Source: Siphonodentalium dalli (lineage: Eukaryota > Mollusca > Scaphopoda > Gadilida > Siphonodentaliidae). Taken from it: 64,000 nucleotides of DNA. Of the stretch, positions 1 to 14,098 are shown piece by piece. The number at the start of each line of letters is the position of its first letter. Position 1 is the stretch's first letter. A program made the translations under genes and the position numbers. Location of the stretch: contig CP136066.1 of assembly GCA_032622095.1 (NCBI GenBank), positions 157,501,152-157,565,151 on the forward strand, given 5' to 3'. A model generated the notes under the pieces. The model had not been told where the DNA came from and made no database searches. It was given only the letters and a program-made list of their open reading frames with translations.

Positions 1-651
1 TAGGGATGCAGGACGGTCCAGATATGTCCCAACTTTCATATTATACTTCCAGAATCCAGATATGTTGATTCCTACCCATTCTCTATGATGGGCCCTTAAC
101 ATGGTGAACCCCAAATTGGAGCCCGTGCGGTGATAACCTAAGTCAACTATATATTAGTCATATTTGGATGCAGGACGATCCAGATATGTCCCAACGCTCA
201 TATTATATCCCAAGAATCCAGATATTTAGACTCCTACGCATTTGCTATGATGGGCCCTTAACATGGTGAACCCCAAATCGGAGCCCATGCGGTGAAATCC
301 TAAATCAACTAGATATTAGTCATATAGGGATGCAGGACGATTCATATATGTCCCAACGTTCATATTATATTTCCAGAATCCAGATATTTTGACTCCTACC
401 CATTCTCTATGATGGGCCCTTAACATGCTGAACCCCAAATTGGAGCCCGTGCGGTGAGACCCTAAGTCAACTATATATTAATCATGTACGGATGCAGGAC
501 GATTCATATATGTCCCAACGTTCATATTATATCGCAAGAATCCAGATATTTTGACTCCTACCCATTCTCTATGAAGGGCCCTTAACATGGTGAACCCCAA
601 ATCGGAGCCCGTGTGGTGAAAACCTAAGTCAACTATATATTAGTCATGTAC

Positions 652-1623
652 GGATGCAGGACGGTCCAGATATGTCCCAAAGTTCATATTATATTTCCAG
701 AATCCAGATATTTAGATTCCTACCCATTCTCTATGATCAGCCCTTAACATGGTGAACCCCAAATTGGAGCCTTTGCGGTGAAAACCTAAATCAACTATAT
801 ATTAGTCATATAGGGATGCAGGACGATTCATATATGTCCCAACGTTCATATTATACTGCAAGAATCCAGATATTTAGACTCCTACCCATTCTCTATGATG
901 GGCCCTTAACATGGTGAACCCTAAATTGGAGCCCGTGCGGTGAAATCCTAAATCAACTATATATTAGTCTTATAGGGATGCAGGACGATTCATATATGTC
1001 CCAACGTTCATATTCTATTTCCAGAATCCAGATATTTTGACTCCTACCCATTCTCTATGATGGGCCCTTAACATGGTGAACCCCAAATCGGAGCCCATGC
1101 GGTGAAAACCTAAGTCAACTATATATTAGTCATGTACGGATGCAGGACGGTCCAGATATGTCCCAAAGTTCATATTATATTTCCAGAATCCAGATATTTA
1201 GATTCCTACCCATTCTCTATGATCAGCCCTTAACATGGTGAACCCCAAATTGGAGCCTGTGCGGTGAAAACCTAAATCAACTATCTATTAGTCATATAGG
1301 GATGCAGGACGATTCATATATGTCCCAACGTTCATATTATACTGCAAGAATCCAGATATTTAGACTCCTACCCATTCTCTATGATGGGCCCTTAACATGG
1401 TGAACCCTAAATTGGAGCCCGTGCGGTGAAATCCTAAATCAACTATATATTAGTCTTATAGGGATGCAGGATGATTCATATATGTCCCAACGTTCATATT
1501 ATACCGCAAGAATCAAGATATTTAGACTCCTACGCATTTGCTATGATGGGCCCTTAACATGGTGAACCCCAAATCGGAGCCCGTGCGATGAAAACCTAAG
1601 TCAACTATATATTAGTCATGTAT
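652..1623. repeat. Satellite higher-order duplication, 3 monomers (486 bp)
   Basis: The uncommon GATCAGCCC variant occurs at 735 and 1221, and ATATTAGTCTTATAG at 961 and 1447, both 486 bp (3 x 162) apart. A further 2-monomer (324-bp) echo follows: TACGCATTTG at 1531 and 1855, and the TAGTCTTATAG variant again at 1771. Short-range duplication is therefore superimposed on the longer blocks further right. Confidence 0.75.
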
Positions 1624-3239
1624 GGATGTAGGACGGTCCAGATATGTCCCAACGTTCATATTATATTTCCAGAATCCAGATATTTTGACTCCTACCCATT
1701 CTCTATGATGGGCCCTTAACATGGTGAACCCCAAATTGGAGCCCGTGCGGTGAAATCCTAAATCAACTATATATTAGTCTTATAGGGATGCAGGACGATT
1801 CATATATGTCCCAACGTTCATATTATACCGCAAGAATCAAGATATTTAGACTCCTACGCATTTGCTATGATGGGCCCTTAACATGGTGAACCCCAAATCG
1901 GAGCCCGTGCGATGAAAACCTAAGTCAACTATATATTAGTCATGTATGGATGCAGGACGGTCCAGATATGTCCCAACGTTCATATTATATTTCCAGAATC
2001 CAGATATTTTGACTCCTACCCATTCTCTATGATGGGCCCTTAACATGGTGAACCCAAAATTGGAGCCCGTGCTGTGAAACCCTAAGTCAACTATATATTA
2101 GTCATGTACGGATGCAGGACGATTCATATATGTCCCAACGTTCATATTATATTGCAAGAATCCAGATATTTATACTCCTACCCATTCTCTATGAAGGGCC
2201 CTTAACATGGTGAACCCCAAATTGGAGCCCGTGCGGTGAAACCCTAAGTCAACTATATATTAGTCATGTACGGAAGCAGGACGATTCATATATGTCCCAA
2301 CGTTCATATTATATCCCAAGAATCAAGATATTTAGACTCCTACGCATTTGCTATGATGGACCCTTAATATGGTGAACCCCAAATCGGAGCCCGTGCGGTG
2401 AAAACCTAAGTCAACTATATATTAGTCATGTACGGATGCAGGACGGTCCAGACATGTCCCAACGTTCATATTATATTTCCAGAATCCAGATATTTTGACT
2501 CCTACCCATTCTCTATGATGGGCCCTTAACACGGTGAACCCCAAATTGGAGCCCGTGTGGTGAAACCCTAAGTCAACTATATATTAGTCATGTACGGATG
2601 CAGGACGATTCATATATGTCCCAACGTTCATATTATATCCCAAGAATCCAGATATTTAGACTCCTACCCATTCTCTATGATGGGCCCTTAACATGGTGAA
2701 CCCCAAATCGGAGCCCGTGCGGTGAAATCCGAAATCAACTATATATTAGTCATATAGGGATGCAGGACGGTCCAGATATGTCCCAACGTTCATATTATAT
2801 TTCCAGAATCCAGATATTTTGATTCCTACCCATTCTCTATGATGGGCCCTTAACATGGTGAACCCCAAATTGGAGCCCGTGCGGTGAAACCCTAAGTCAA
2901 CTATATATTAGTCATGTACGGATGCAGGACGTTTTATATATGTCCCAACGTTCATAGTATATCGCAAGAATCCAGATATTTATACTCCTACCCATTCTCT
3001 ATGAAGGGCCCTTAACATGGTGAACCCCAAATTGGAGCCAGTGCGGTGAAATCCTAAATCAACTATATATTAGTCATATAGGGATGCAGGACGATTCATA
3101 TATGTCCCAACATTCATATTATATCGCAAGAATCCAGATATTTAGACTCCTACCCATTCTCTATGATGGGCCCTTAACATGGTAAACCCCAAATCGGAGC
3201 CTGTGCAGTGAAACCCTAAGTCAACTATATATTAGTCAT

Positions 3240-5958
3240 GTACGGATGCAGGACGATTCATATATGTCCCAACGTTCATATTATATCCCAAGATTCCAGA
3301 TATTTATACTCCTACGCATTTGCTATGATGGGCCCTTAACATGGTGAAACCCAAATCAGAGCCCGTGCGGTGAAATCCTAAATCAACTATATATTAGTCA
3401 TATAGGGATGCAGGACGGTCCAGATATGTCCCAACGTTCATATTATATTTCCAGAATCCAGATATTTTAACTCCTACCCATTCTCTATGATGGGCCCTTA
3501 ACATGGTGAACCCCAAATAAGAGCCCGTGCGGTGAAATCCTAAATCAACTATATATTAGTCATATAGGGATGCAGGACGATTCATATATGTCCCAACGTT
3601 CATATTATATTGCAAGAATCCAGATATTTAGACTCCTACCCATTCTCTATGATGGGCCCTTCGCATGGTGAACCCCAAATCGGAGCCTGTGCGGTGAAAC
3701 CCTAAGTCAACTATATATTAGTCATGTACGGATGCAGGACGATTCATATATGTCCCAACGTTCATATTATATCCCAAGAATCAAGATATTTAGACTCCTA
3801 CCCATTCTCTATGATGGGCCCTTAACATGGTGAACACCAAATCGGAGCCCGTGCGGTGAAATCCTAAATCAACTATATATTAGTCATATAGGGATGCAGG
3901 ACGGTCCAGATATGTCCCAACGTTCATATTCTATTTCCAGAATCCAGATATTTTGACTCCTACCCATTCTCTATGATGGGCCCTTAACATGGTGAACCCC
4001 AAATCGGAGCCCATGCGGTGAAAACCTAAGTCAACTATATATTAGTCATGTACGGATGCAGGACGGTCCAGATATGTCCCAACGTTCATATTATATTTCC
4101 AGAATCCAGATATTTTGACTCCTACCCATTCTCTAAGATGGGCCCTTAACATGGTGAACCCCAAATTGGAGCCCGTGCGGTGAAAACCTAAGTCAACTAT
4201 ATATTAGTCATATACGGATGCAGGACAGTCCAGATATGTCCCAACGCTCATATTATATTTCCAGAATCCAGATATTTAGATTCCTACCCATTCTCTATGA
4301 TCAGCCCTTAACATGGTGAACCCCAAATTGGAGCCTGTGCGGTGAAAACCTAAATCAACTATCTATTAGTCATATAGGGATGCAGGACGATTCATATATG
4401 TCCCAACGTTCATATTATACTGCAAGAATCCAGATATTTAGACTCCTACCCATTCTCTATGATGGGCCCTTAACATGGTGAACCCTAAATTGGAGCCTGT
4501 GCAGTGAAACCCTAAGTCAACTATATATTAGTCATGTACGGATGCAGGACGATTCATATATGTCCCAACGTTCATATTATATCCCAAGATTCCAGATATT
4601 TATACTCCTACTCATTCTCTATGAAGGGCCCTTAACATGGTGAACCCCTAATTGGAGCCCGTGCGGTGAAACCCTAAGTCGACAATATATTATTCATGTA
4701 CGGATGCAGGACGATTCATATATGTCCCAACGTTCATATTATATCCCAAGAATCCAGATATTTAGACTCCTACGCATTTGCTATGATGGGCCCTTAACAT
4801 GGTGAAACCCAAATCGGAGCCCGTGCGGTGAAATCCTAAATCAACTATATATTAGTCATATAGGGATGCAGGACGGTCCAGATATGTCCCAACGTTCATA
4901 TTATATTTCCAGAATCCAGATATTTTAACTCCTACCCATTCTCTATGATGGGCCCTTAACATGGTGAACCCCAAATAAGAGCCCGTGCGGTGAAATCCTA
5001 AATCAACTATATATTAGTCATATAGGGATGCAGGACGATTCATATATGTCCCAACGTTCATATTATATTGCAAGAATCCAGATATTTAGACTCCTACCCA
5101 TTCTCTATGATGGGCCCTTCGCATGGTGAACCCCAAATCGGAGCCTGTGCGGTGAAACCCTAAGTCAACTATATATTAGTCATGTACGGATGCAGGACGA
5201 TTCATATATGTCCCAACGTTCATATTATATCCCAAGAATCAAGATATTTAGACTCCTACCCATTCTCTATGATGGGCCCTTAACATGGTGAACACCAAAT
5301 CGGAGCCCGTGCGGTGAAATCCTAAATCAACTATATATTAGTCATATAGGGATGCAGGACGGTCCAGATATGTCCCAACGTTCATATTCTATTTCCAGAA
5401 TCCAGATATTTTGACTCCTACCCATTCTCTATGATGGGCCCTTAACATGGTGAACCCCAAATCGGAGCCCATGCGGTGAAAACCTAAGTCAACTATATAT
5501 TAGTCATGTACGGATGCAGGACGGTCCAGATATGTCCCAACGTTCATATTATATTTCCAGAATCCAGATATTTTGACTCCTACCCATTCTCTAAGATGGG
5601 CCCTTAACATGGTGAACCCCAAATTGGAGTCCGTGCGGTGAAAACCTAAGTCAACTATATATTAGTCATATACGGATGCAGGACAGTCCAGATATGTCCC
5701 AACGCTCATATTATATTTCCAGAATCCAGATATTTAGATTCCTACCCATTCTCTATGATCAGCCCTTAACATGGTGAACCCCAAATTGGAGCCTGTGCGG
5801 TGAAAACCTAAATCAACTATCTATTAGTCATATAGGGATGCAGGACGATTCATATATGTCCCAACGTTCATATTATACTGCAAGAATCCAGATATTTAGA
5901 CTCCTACCCATTCTCTATGATGGGCCCTTAACATGGTGAACCCTAAATTGGAGCCTGT
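3240..5958. repeat. Satellite higher-order duplication, 9 monomers (1458 bp)
   Basis: Rare monomer-specific variants recur exactly 1458 bp apart. CCCTTCGCATGG lies at about 3658 and 5116, GGTGAAACCC at 3343 and 4801, and the GATCAGCCC variant at 4299 and 5757. The two copies run roughly 3240-4500 and 4698-5958 and are much more alike than neighbouring monomers, which indicates block duplication of nine monomers, for instance by unequal exchange. Boundaries are approximate because they were read by eye. Confidence 0.85.
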
Positions 5959-6299
5959 GCGGTGAAAACCTAAATCAACTATATATTAGTCATGTACGGA
6001 TGCAGGACGATTCATATATGTCCCAACGTTCATATTATACTGCAAGAATCCAGATATTTAGACTCCTACCCATTCTCTATGATGGGCCCTTAACATGGTG
6101 AACCCCAAATTGGAGCCCGTGCGGTGAAACCCTAAGTCAACTATATATTAGTCATGTACGGATGCTGGACGATTCATATATGTCCCAACGTTCATATTAT
6201 ATTGCAAGAATCCAGATATTTAGACTCCTACCCATTCTCTATGATGGGCCCTTAGCATGGTGAACCCCAAATTGGAGCCCGTGCGGTGAAACCCTAAGT

Positions 6300-9200
6300 C
6301 AACTATATATTAGTCATGTACGGATGCAGGACGATTCATATATGTCCCAACGTTCATATTATATCCCAAGAATCCAGATATTTAGACTCCTACCCATTCT
6401 CTATGATGGGCCCTTAACATTGTGAACCCCAAATCGGAGCCCGTGCGGTGAAATCCTAAATCAACTATATATTAGTCATATAGGGATGCAGGACGATTCA
6501 TATATTTCCCAACGTTCATATTATATTTCCAGAATCCAGATATTTTTACTCCTACCCATTCTCTATGATGGGCCCTTAACATGGTGAACCCCAAATCGGA
6601 GCCCGTGCGGTGAAATCCTAAATCAACTATATATTAGTCATATAGGGATGCAGGACGATTCATATATTTCCCAACGTTCATATTATATTTCCAGAATCCA
6701 GATATTTTTACTCCTACCCATTCTCTATGATGGGCCCTTAACATGGTGAACCCCAAATTGGAGCCCGTGCGGTGAAACCCTAAGTCAACTATATATTAGT
6801 CATGTACGGATGCAGGACGATTCATATATGTCCTAACGTTCATATTATATCCCAAGAATCAAGATATTTTTACTCCTACCCATTCTCTATGATGGGCCCT
6901 TAACATGGTGAACCCCAAATCGGAGCCCGTGCGGTGAAATCCTAAATCAACTATATATTAGTCATATAGGGATGCAGGACGATTCATATATTTCCCAACG
7001 TTCATATTATATTTCCAGAATCCAGATATTTTTACTCCTACCCATTCTCTATGATGGGCCCTTAAAATGGTGAACCCCAAATCGGAGCCCGTGCGGTGAA
7101 ATCCTAAATCAACTATATATTAGTCATATAGGGATGCAGGACGGTCCAGATATGTCCCAACGTTCATATTCTATTTCCAGAATCCAGATATTTTGACTCC
7201 TACCCATTCTCTATGATGGGCCCTTAACATGGTGAACCCCAAATCGGAGCCCATGCGGTGAAAACCTAAGTCAACTATATATTAGTCATGTACGGATGCA
7301 GGACGGTCCAGATATGTCCCAACGTTCATATTATATTTCCAGAATCCAGATATTTTGACTCCTACCCATTCTCTAAGATGGGCCCTTAACATGGTGAACC
7401 CCAAATTGGAGCCCGTGCGGTGAAAACCTAAGTCAACTATATATTAGTCATATACGGATGCAGGACAGTCCAGATATGTCCCAACGCTCATATTATATCC
7501 CAAGAATCCAGATATTTAGAATCCTACGCATTTGCTATGATGGGCCCTTAACATGGTGAACCCCAAATCGGAGCCCGTGCGGTTAAAACCTAAGTCAACT
7601 ATATATTAGTCATGTACGGATGCAGGACGGTCCAGATATGTCCCAAAGTTCATATAATATTTCCAGAATCCAGATATTTAGATTCCTACCCATTCTCTAT
7701 GATCAGCCCTTAACATGGTGAACCCCAAATTGGAGCCTGTGCGGTGAAAACCTAAATCAACTATATATTAGTCATGTACGGATGCAGGACGATTCATATA
7801 TGTCCCAACGTTCATATTATACTGCAAGAATCCAGATATTTAGACACCTACCCATTCTCTATGATGGGCCCTTAACATGGTGAACCCCAAATTGGAGCCC
7901 GTGCGGTGAAACCCTAAGTCAACTATATATTAGTCATGTACGGATGCTGGACGATTCATATATGTCCCAACGTTCATATTATATTGCAAGAATCCAGATA
8001 TTTAGACTCCTACCCATTCTCTATGATGGGCCCTTAGCATGGTGAACCCCAAATTGGAGCCCGTGCGGTGAAACCCTAAGTCAACTATATATCAGTCATG
8101 TACGGATGCAGGACGATTCATATATGTCCCAACGTTCATATTATATTGCAAGAATCCAGATATTTAGACTCCTACCCATTCTCTATGATGGGCCCTTAGC
8201 ATGGTGAACCCCAAATTGGAGCCCGTGCGGTGAAACCCTAAGTCAACTATATATTAGTCATGTACGGATGCAGGACGATTCATATATGTCCCAACGTTCA
8301 TATTATATCCCAAGAATCCAGATATTTAGACTCCTACCCATTCTCTATGATGGGCCCTTAACATTGTGAACCCCAAATCGGAGCCCGTGCGGTGAAATCC
8401 TAAATCAACTATATATTAGTCATATAGGGATGCAGGACGATTCATATATTTCCCAACGTTCATATTATATTTCCAGAATCCAGATATTTTTACTCCTACC
8501 CATTCTCTATGATGGGCCCTTAACATGGTGAACCCCAAATCGGAGCCCGTGCGGTGAAATCCTAAATCAACTATATATTAGTCATATAGGGATGCAGGAC
8601 GATTCATATATTTCCCAACGTTCATATTATATTTCCAGAATCCAGATATTTTTACTCCTACCCATTCTCTATGATGGGCCCTTAACATGGTGAACCCCAA
8701 ATTGGAGCCCGTGCGGTGAAACCCTAAGTCAACTATATATTAGTCATGTACGGATGCAGGACGATTCATATATGTCCTAACGTTCATATTATATCCCAAG
8801 AATCAAGATATTTTTACTCCTACCCATTCTCTATGATGGGCCCTTAACATGGTGAACCCCAAATCGGAGCCCGTGCGGTGAAATCCTAAATCAACTATAT
8901 ATTAGTCATATAGGGATGCAGGACGATTCATATATTTCCCAACGTTCATATTATATTTCCAGAATCCAGATATTTTTACTCCTACCCATTCTCTATGATG
9001 GGCCCTTAAAATGGTGAACCCCAAATCGGAGCCCGTGCGGTGAAATCCTAAATCAACTATATATTAGTCATATAGGGATGCAGGACGGTCCAGATATGTC
9101 CCAACGTTCATATTCTATTTCCAGAATCCAGATATTTTGACTCCTACCCATTCTCTATGATGGGCCCTTAACATGGTGAACCCCAAATCGGAGCCCATGC

Positions 9201-10187
9201 GGTGAAAACCTAAGTCAACTATATATTAGTCATGTACGGATGCAGGACGGTCCAGATATGTCCCAACGTTCATATTATATTTCCAGAATCCAGATATTTT
9301 GACTCCTACCCATTCTCTAAGATGGGCCCTTAACATGGTGAACCCCAAATTGGAGCCCGTGCGGTGAAAACCTAAGTCAACTATATATTAGTCATATACG
9401 GATGCAGGACAGTCCAGATATGTCCCAACGCTCATATTATATCCCAAGAATCCAGATATTTAGAATCCTACGCATTTGCTATGATGGGCCCTTAACATGG
9501 TGAACCCCAAATCGGAGCCCGTGCGGTTAAAACCTAAGTCAACTATATATTAGTCATGTACGGATGCAGGACGGTCCAGATATGTCCCAAAGTTCATATA
9601 ATATTTCCAGAATCCAGATATTTAGATTCCTACCCATTCTCTATGATCAGCCCTTAACATGGTGAACCCCAAATTGGAGCCTGTGCGGTGAAAACCTAAA
9701 TCAACTATATATTAGTCATGTACGGATGCAGGACGATTCATATATGTCCCAACGTTCATATTATACTGCAAGAATCCAGATATTTAGACTCCTACCCATT
9801 CTCTAAGATGGGCCCTTAACATGGTGAACCCCAAATTGGAGCCCGTGCGGTGAAACCCTAAGTCAACTATATATTAGTCATGTACGGATGCTGGACGATT
9901 CATATATGTCCCAACGTTCATATTATATTGCAAGAATCCAGATATTTAGACTCCTACCCATTCTCTATGATGGGCCCTTAGCATGGTGAACCCCAAATTG
10001 GAGCCCGTGCGGTGAAACCCTAAGTCAACTATATATCAGTCATGTACGGATGCAGGACGATTCATATATGTCCCAACGTTCATATTATATCGCAAGAATC
10101 CAGATATTTAGACTCCTACCCATTCTCTATGATGGGCCCTTAACATGGTGAACCCCAAATCGGAGCCCGTGCGGTGAAATCCTAAAT
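6300..10187. repeat. Satellite higher-order duplication, 12 monomers (1944 bp)
   Basis: Private variants recur 1944 bp (12 x 162) apart: ACATTGTGAACC at about 6418 and 8362, GCGGTTAAAACC at 7579 and 9523, ATATCAGTCATG at 8089 and 10033, and GATGCTGGACG at 7943 and 9887. The order of variants is preserved between the two copies, so this is a block copy and not independent mutation. Boundaries are approximate. Confidence 0.85.
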
Positions 10188-13100
10188 CAACTATATATTA
10201 GTCATATAGGGATGCAGGACGATTCATATATTTCCCAACGTTCATATTATATTTCCAGAATCCAGATATTTTTACTCCTACCCATTCTCTATGATGGGCC
10301 CTTAACATGGTGAACCCCAAATCGGAGCCCGTGCGGTGAAATCCTAAATCAACTATATATTAGTCATATAGGGATGCAGGACGATTCATATATTTCCCAA
10401 CGTTCATATTATATTTCCAGAATCCAGATATTTTTACTCCTACCCATTCTCTATGATGGGCCCTTAACATGGTGAACCCCAAATTGGAGCCCGTGCGGTG
10501 AAACCCTAAGTCAACTATATATTAGTCATGTACGGATGCAGGACGATTCATATATGTCCTAACGTTCATATTATATCCCAAGAATCAAGATATTTTTACT
10601 CCTACCCATTCTCTATGATGGTCCCTTAACATGGTGAACCCCAAATCGGAGCCCGTGCGGTGAAATCCTAAATCAACTATATATTAGTCATGTACGGATG
10701 CAGGACGGTCCAGAGATGTCCCAACGTTCATATTATATTTCCAGAATCCAGATATTTTAACTCCTACCCATTCTCTATGATGGGACCTTAACATGGTGAA
10801 CCCCAAATTGGAGCCCGTCCGGTGAAACCCTAAGTCAACTATATATTAGTCATGTACGGATGCAGGACGATTCATATATGTCCCAACGTTCATATTATAT
10901 TGCAAGAATCCAGATATTTATACTCCTACCCATTCTCTATGAAAGGCCCTTAACATGGTGAACCCCAAATTGGAGCCCGTGCGGTGAAACCCTAAGTCAA
11001 CTATATATTAGTCATGTACGGATGCTGGACGATTCATATATGTCCCAACATTCATATTATATTGCAAGAATCCAGATATTTAGACTCCTACCCATTCTCT
11101 ATGATGGGCCCTTAGCATGGTGAACCCCAAATTGGAGCCCGTGCGGTGAAACCCTAAGTCAACTATATATTAGTCATGTACGGATGCAGGACGATTCATA
11201 TATGTCCCAACGTTCATATTATATCCCAAGAATCCAGATATTTAGACTCCTACCCATTCTCTATGATGGGCCCTTAACATTGTGAACCCCAAATCGGAGC
11301 CCGTGCGGTGAAATCCTAAATCAACTATATATTAGTCATATAGGGATGCAGGACGATTCATATATTTCCCAACGTTCATATTATATTTCCAGAATCCAGA
11401 TATTTTTACTCCTACCCATTCTCTATGATGGGCCCTTAACATGGTGAACCCCAAATCGGAGCCCGTGCGGTGAAATCCTAAATCAACTATATATTAGTCA
11501 TATAGGGATGCAGGACGATTCATATATTTCCCAACGTTCATATTATATTTCCAGAATCCAGATATTTTTACTCCTACCCATTCTCTATGATGGGCCCTTA
11601 ACATGGTGAACCCCAAATTGGAGCCCGTGCGGTGAAACCCTAAGTCAACTATATATTAGTCATGTACGGATGCAGGACGATTCATATATGTCCTAACGTT
11701 CATATTATATCCCAAGAATCAAGATATTTTTACTCCTACCCATTCTCTATGATGGGCCCTTAACATGGTGAACCCCAAATCGGAGCCCGTGCGGTGAAAT
11801 CCTAAATCAACTATATATTAGTCATATAGGGATGCAGGACGATTCATATATTTCCCAACGTTCATATTATATTTCCAGAATCCAGATATTTTTACTCCTA
11901 CCCATTCTCTATGATGGGCCCTTAACATGGTGAACCCCAAATTGGAGCCCGTGCGGTGAAACCCTAAGTCAACTATATATTAGTCATGTACGGATGCTGG
12001 ACGATTCATATATGTCCCAACGTTCATATTATATTGCAAGAATCCAGATATTTAGACTCCTACCCATTCTCTATGATGGGCCCTTAGCATGGTGAACCCC
12101 AAATTGGAGCCCGTGCGGTGAAACCCTAAGTCAACTATATATCAGTCATGTACGGATGCAGGACGATTCATATATGTCCCAACGTTCATATTATATCGCA
12201 AGAATCCAGATATTTAGACTCCTACCCATTCTCTATGATGGGCCCTTAACATGGTGAACCCCAAATCGGAGCCCGTGCGGTGAAATCCTAAATCAACTAT
12301 ATATTAGTCATATAGGGATGCAGGACGATTCATATATTTCCCAACGTTCATATTATATTTCCAGAATCCAGATATTTTTACTCCTACCCATTCTCTATGA
12401 TGGGCCCTTAACATGGTGAACCCCAAATCGGAGCCCGTGCGGTGAAATCCTAAATCAACTATATATTAGTCATATAGGGATGCAGGACGATTCATATATT
12501 TCCCAACGTTCATATTATATTTCCAGAATCCAGATATTTTTACTCCTACCCATTCTCTATGATGGGCCCTTAACATGGTGAACCCCAAATTGGAGCCCGT
12601 GCGGTGAAACCCTAAGTCAACTATATATTAGTCATGTACGGATGCAGGACGATTCATATATGTCCTAACGTTCATATTATATCCCAAGAATCAAGATATT
12701 TTTACTCCTACCCATTCTCTATGATGGTCCCTTAACATGGTGAACCCCAAATCGGAGCCCGTGCGGTGAAATCCTAAATCAACTATATATTAGTCATGTA
12801 CGGATGCAGGACGGTCCAGAGATGTCCCAACGTTCATATTATATTTCCAGAATCCAGATATTTTAACTCCTACCCATTCTCTATGATGGGACCTTAACAT
12901 GGTGAACCCCAAATTGGAGCCCGTCCGGTGAAACCCTAAGTCAACTATATATTAGTCATGTACGGATGCAGGACGATTCATATATGTCCCAACGTTCATA
13001 TTATATTGCAAGAATCCAGATATTTATACTCCTACCCATTCTCTATGAAAGGCCCTTAACATGGTGAACCCCAAATTGGAGCCCGTGCGGTGAAACCCTA

Positions 13101-14098
13101 AGTCAACTATATATTAGTCATGTACGGATGCTGGACGATTCATATATGTCCCAACATTCATATTATATTGCAAGAATCCAGATATTTAGACTCCTACCCA
13201 TTCTCTATGATGGGCCCTTAGCATGGTGAACCCCAAATTGGAGCCCGTGCGGTGAAACCCTAAGTCAACTATATATTAGTCATGTACGGATGCAGGACGA
13301 TTCATATATGTCCCAACGTTCATATTATATCCCAAGAATCCAGATATTTAGACTCCTACCCATTCTCTATGATGGGCCCTTAACATTGTGAACCCCAAAT
13401 CGGAGCCCGTGCGGTGAAATCCTAAATCAACTATATATTAGTCATATAGGGATGCAGGACGATTCATATATTTCCCAACGTTCATATTATATTTCCAGAA
13501 TCCAGATATTTTTACTCCTACCCATTCTCTATGATGGGCCCTTAACATGGTGAACCCCAAATCGGAGCCCGTGCGGTGAAATCCTAAATCAACTATATAT
13601 TAGTCATATAGGGATGCAGGACGATTCATATATTTCCCAACGTTCATATTATATTTCCAGAATCCAGATATTTTTACTCCTACCCATTCTCTATGATGGG
13701 CCCTTAACATGGTGAACCCCAAATTGGAGCCCGTGCGGTGAAACCCTAAGTCAACTATATATTAGTCATGTACGGATGCAGGACGATTCATATATGTCCT
13801 AACGTTCATATTATATCCCAAGAATCAAGATATTTTTACTCCTACCCATTCTCTATGATGGGCCCTTAACATGGTGAACCCCAAATCGGAGCCCGTGCGG
13901 TGAAATCCTAAATCAACTATATATTAGTCATATAGGGATGCAGGACGATTCATATATTTCCCAACGTTCATATTATATTTCCAGAATCCAGATATTTTTA
14001 CTCCTACCCATTCTCTATGATGGGCCCTTAAAATGGTGAACCCCAAATCGGAGCCCGTGCGGTGAAATCCTAAATCAACTATATATTAGTCATATAGG
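9887..14098. repeat. Satellite higher-order duplication, 13 monomers (2106 bp)
   Basis: Variants recur 2106 bp (13 x 162) apart: GATGCTGGACG at 9887/11993 and 11021/13127, ATCAGTCATG at 10035/12141, GATGGTCCCTTAAC at about 10617/12723, CAGAGATGTCCC at about 10713/12819, and CCGTCCGGTG at about 10815/12921. The region after about 14099 then resumes the order seen after 9077 (shift 5022 bp, 31 monomers; for example GGTTA at 9525 and 14547), so blocks of different length overlap. Confidence 0.85.
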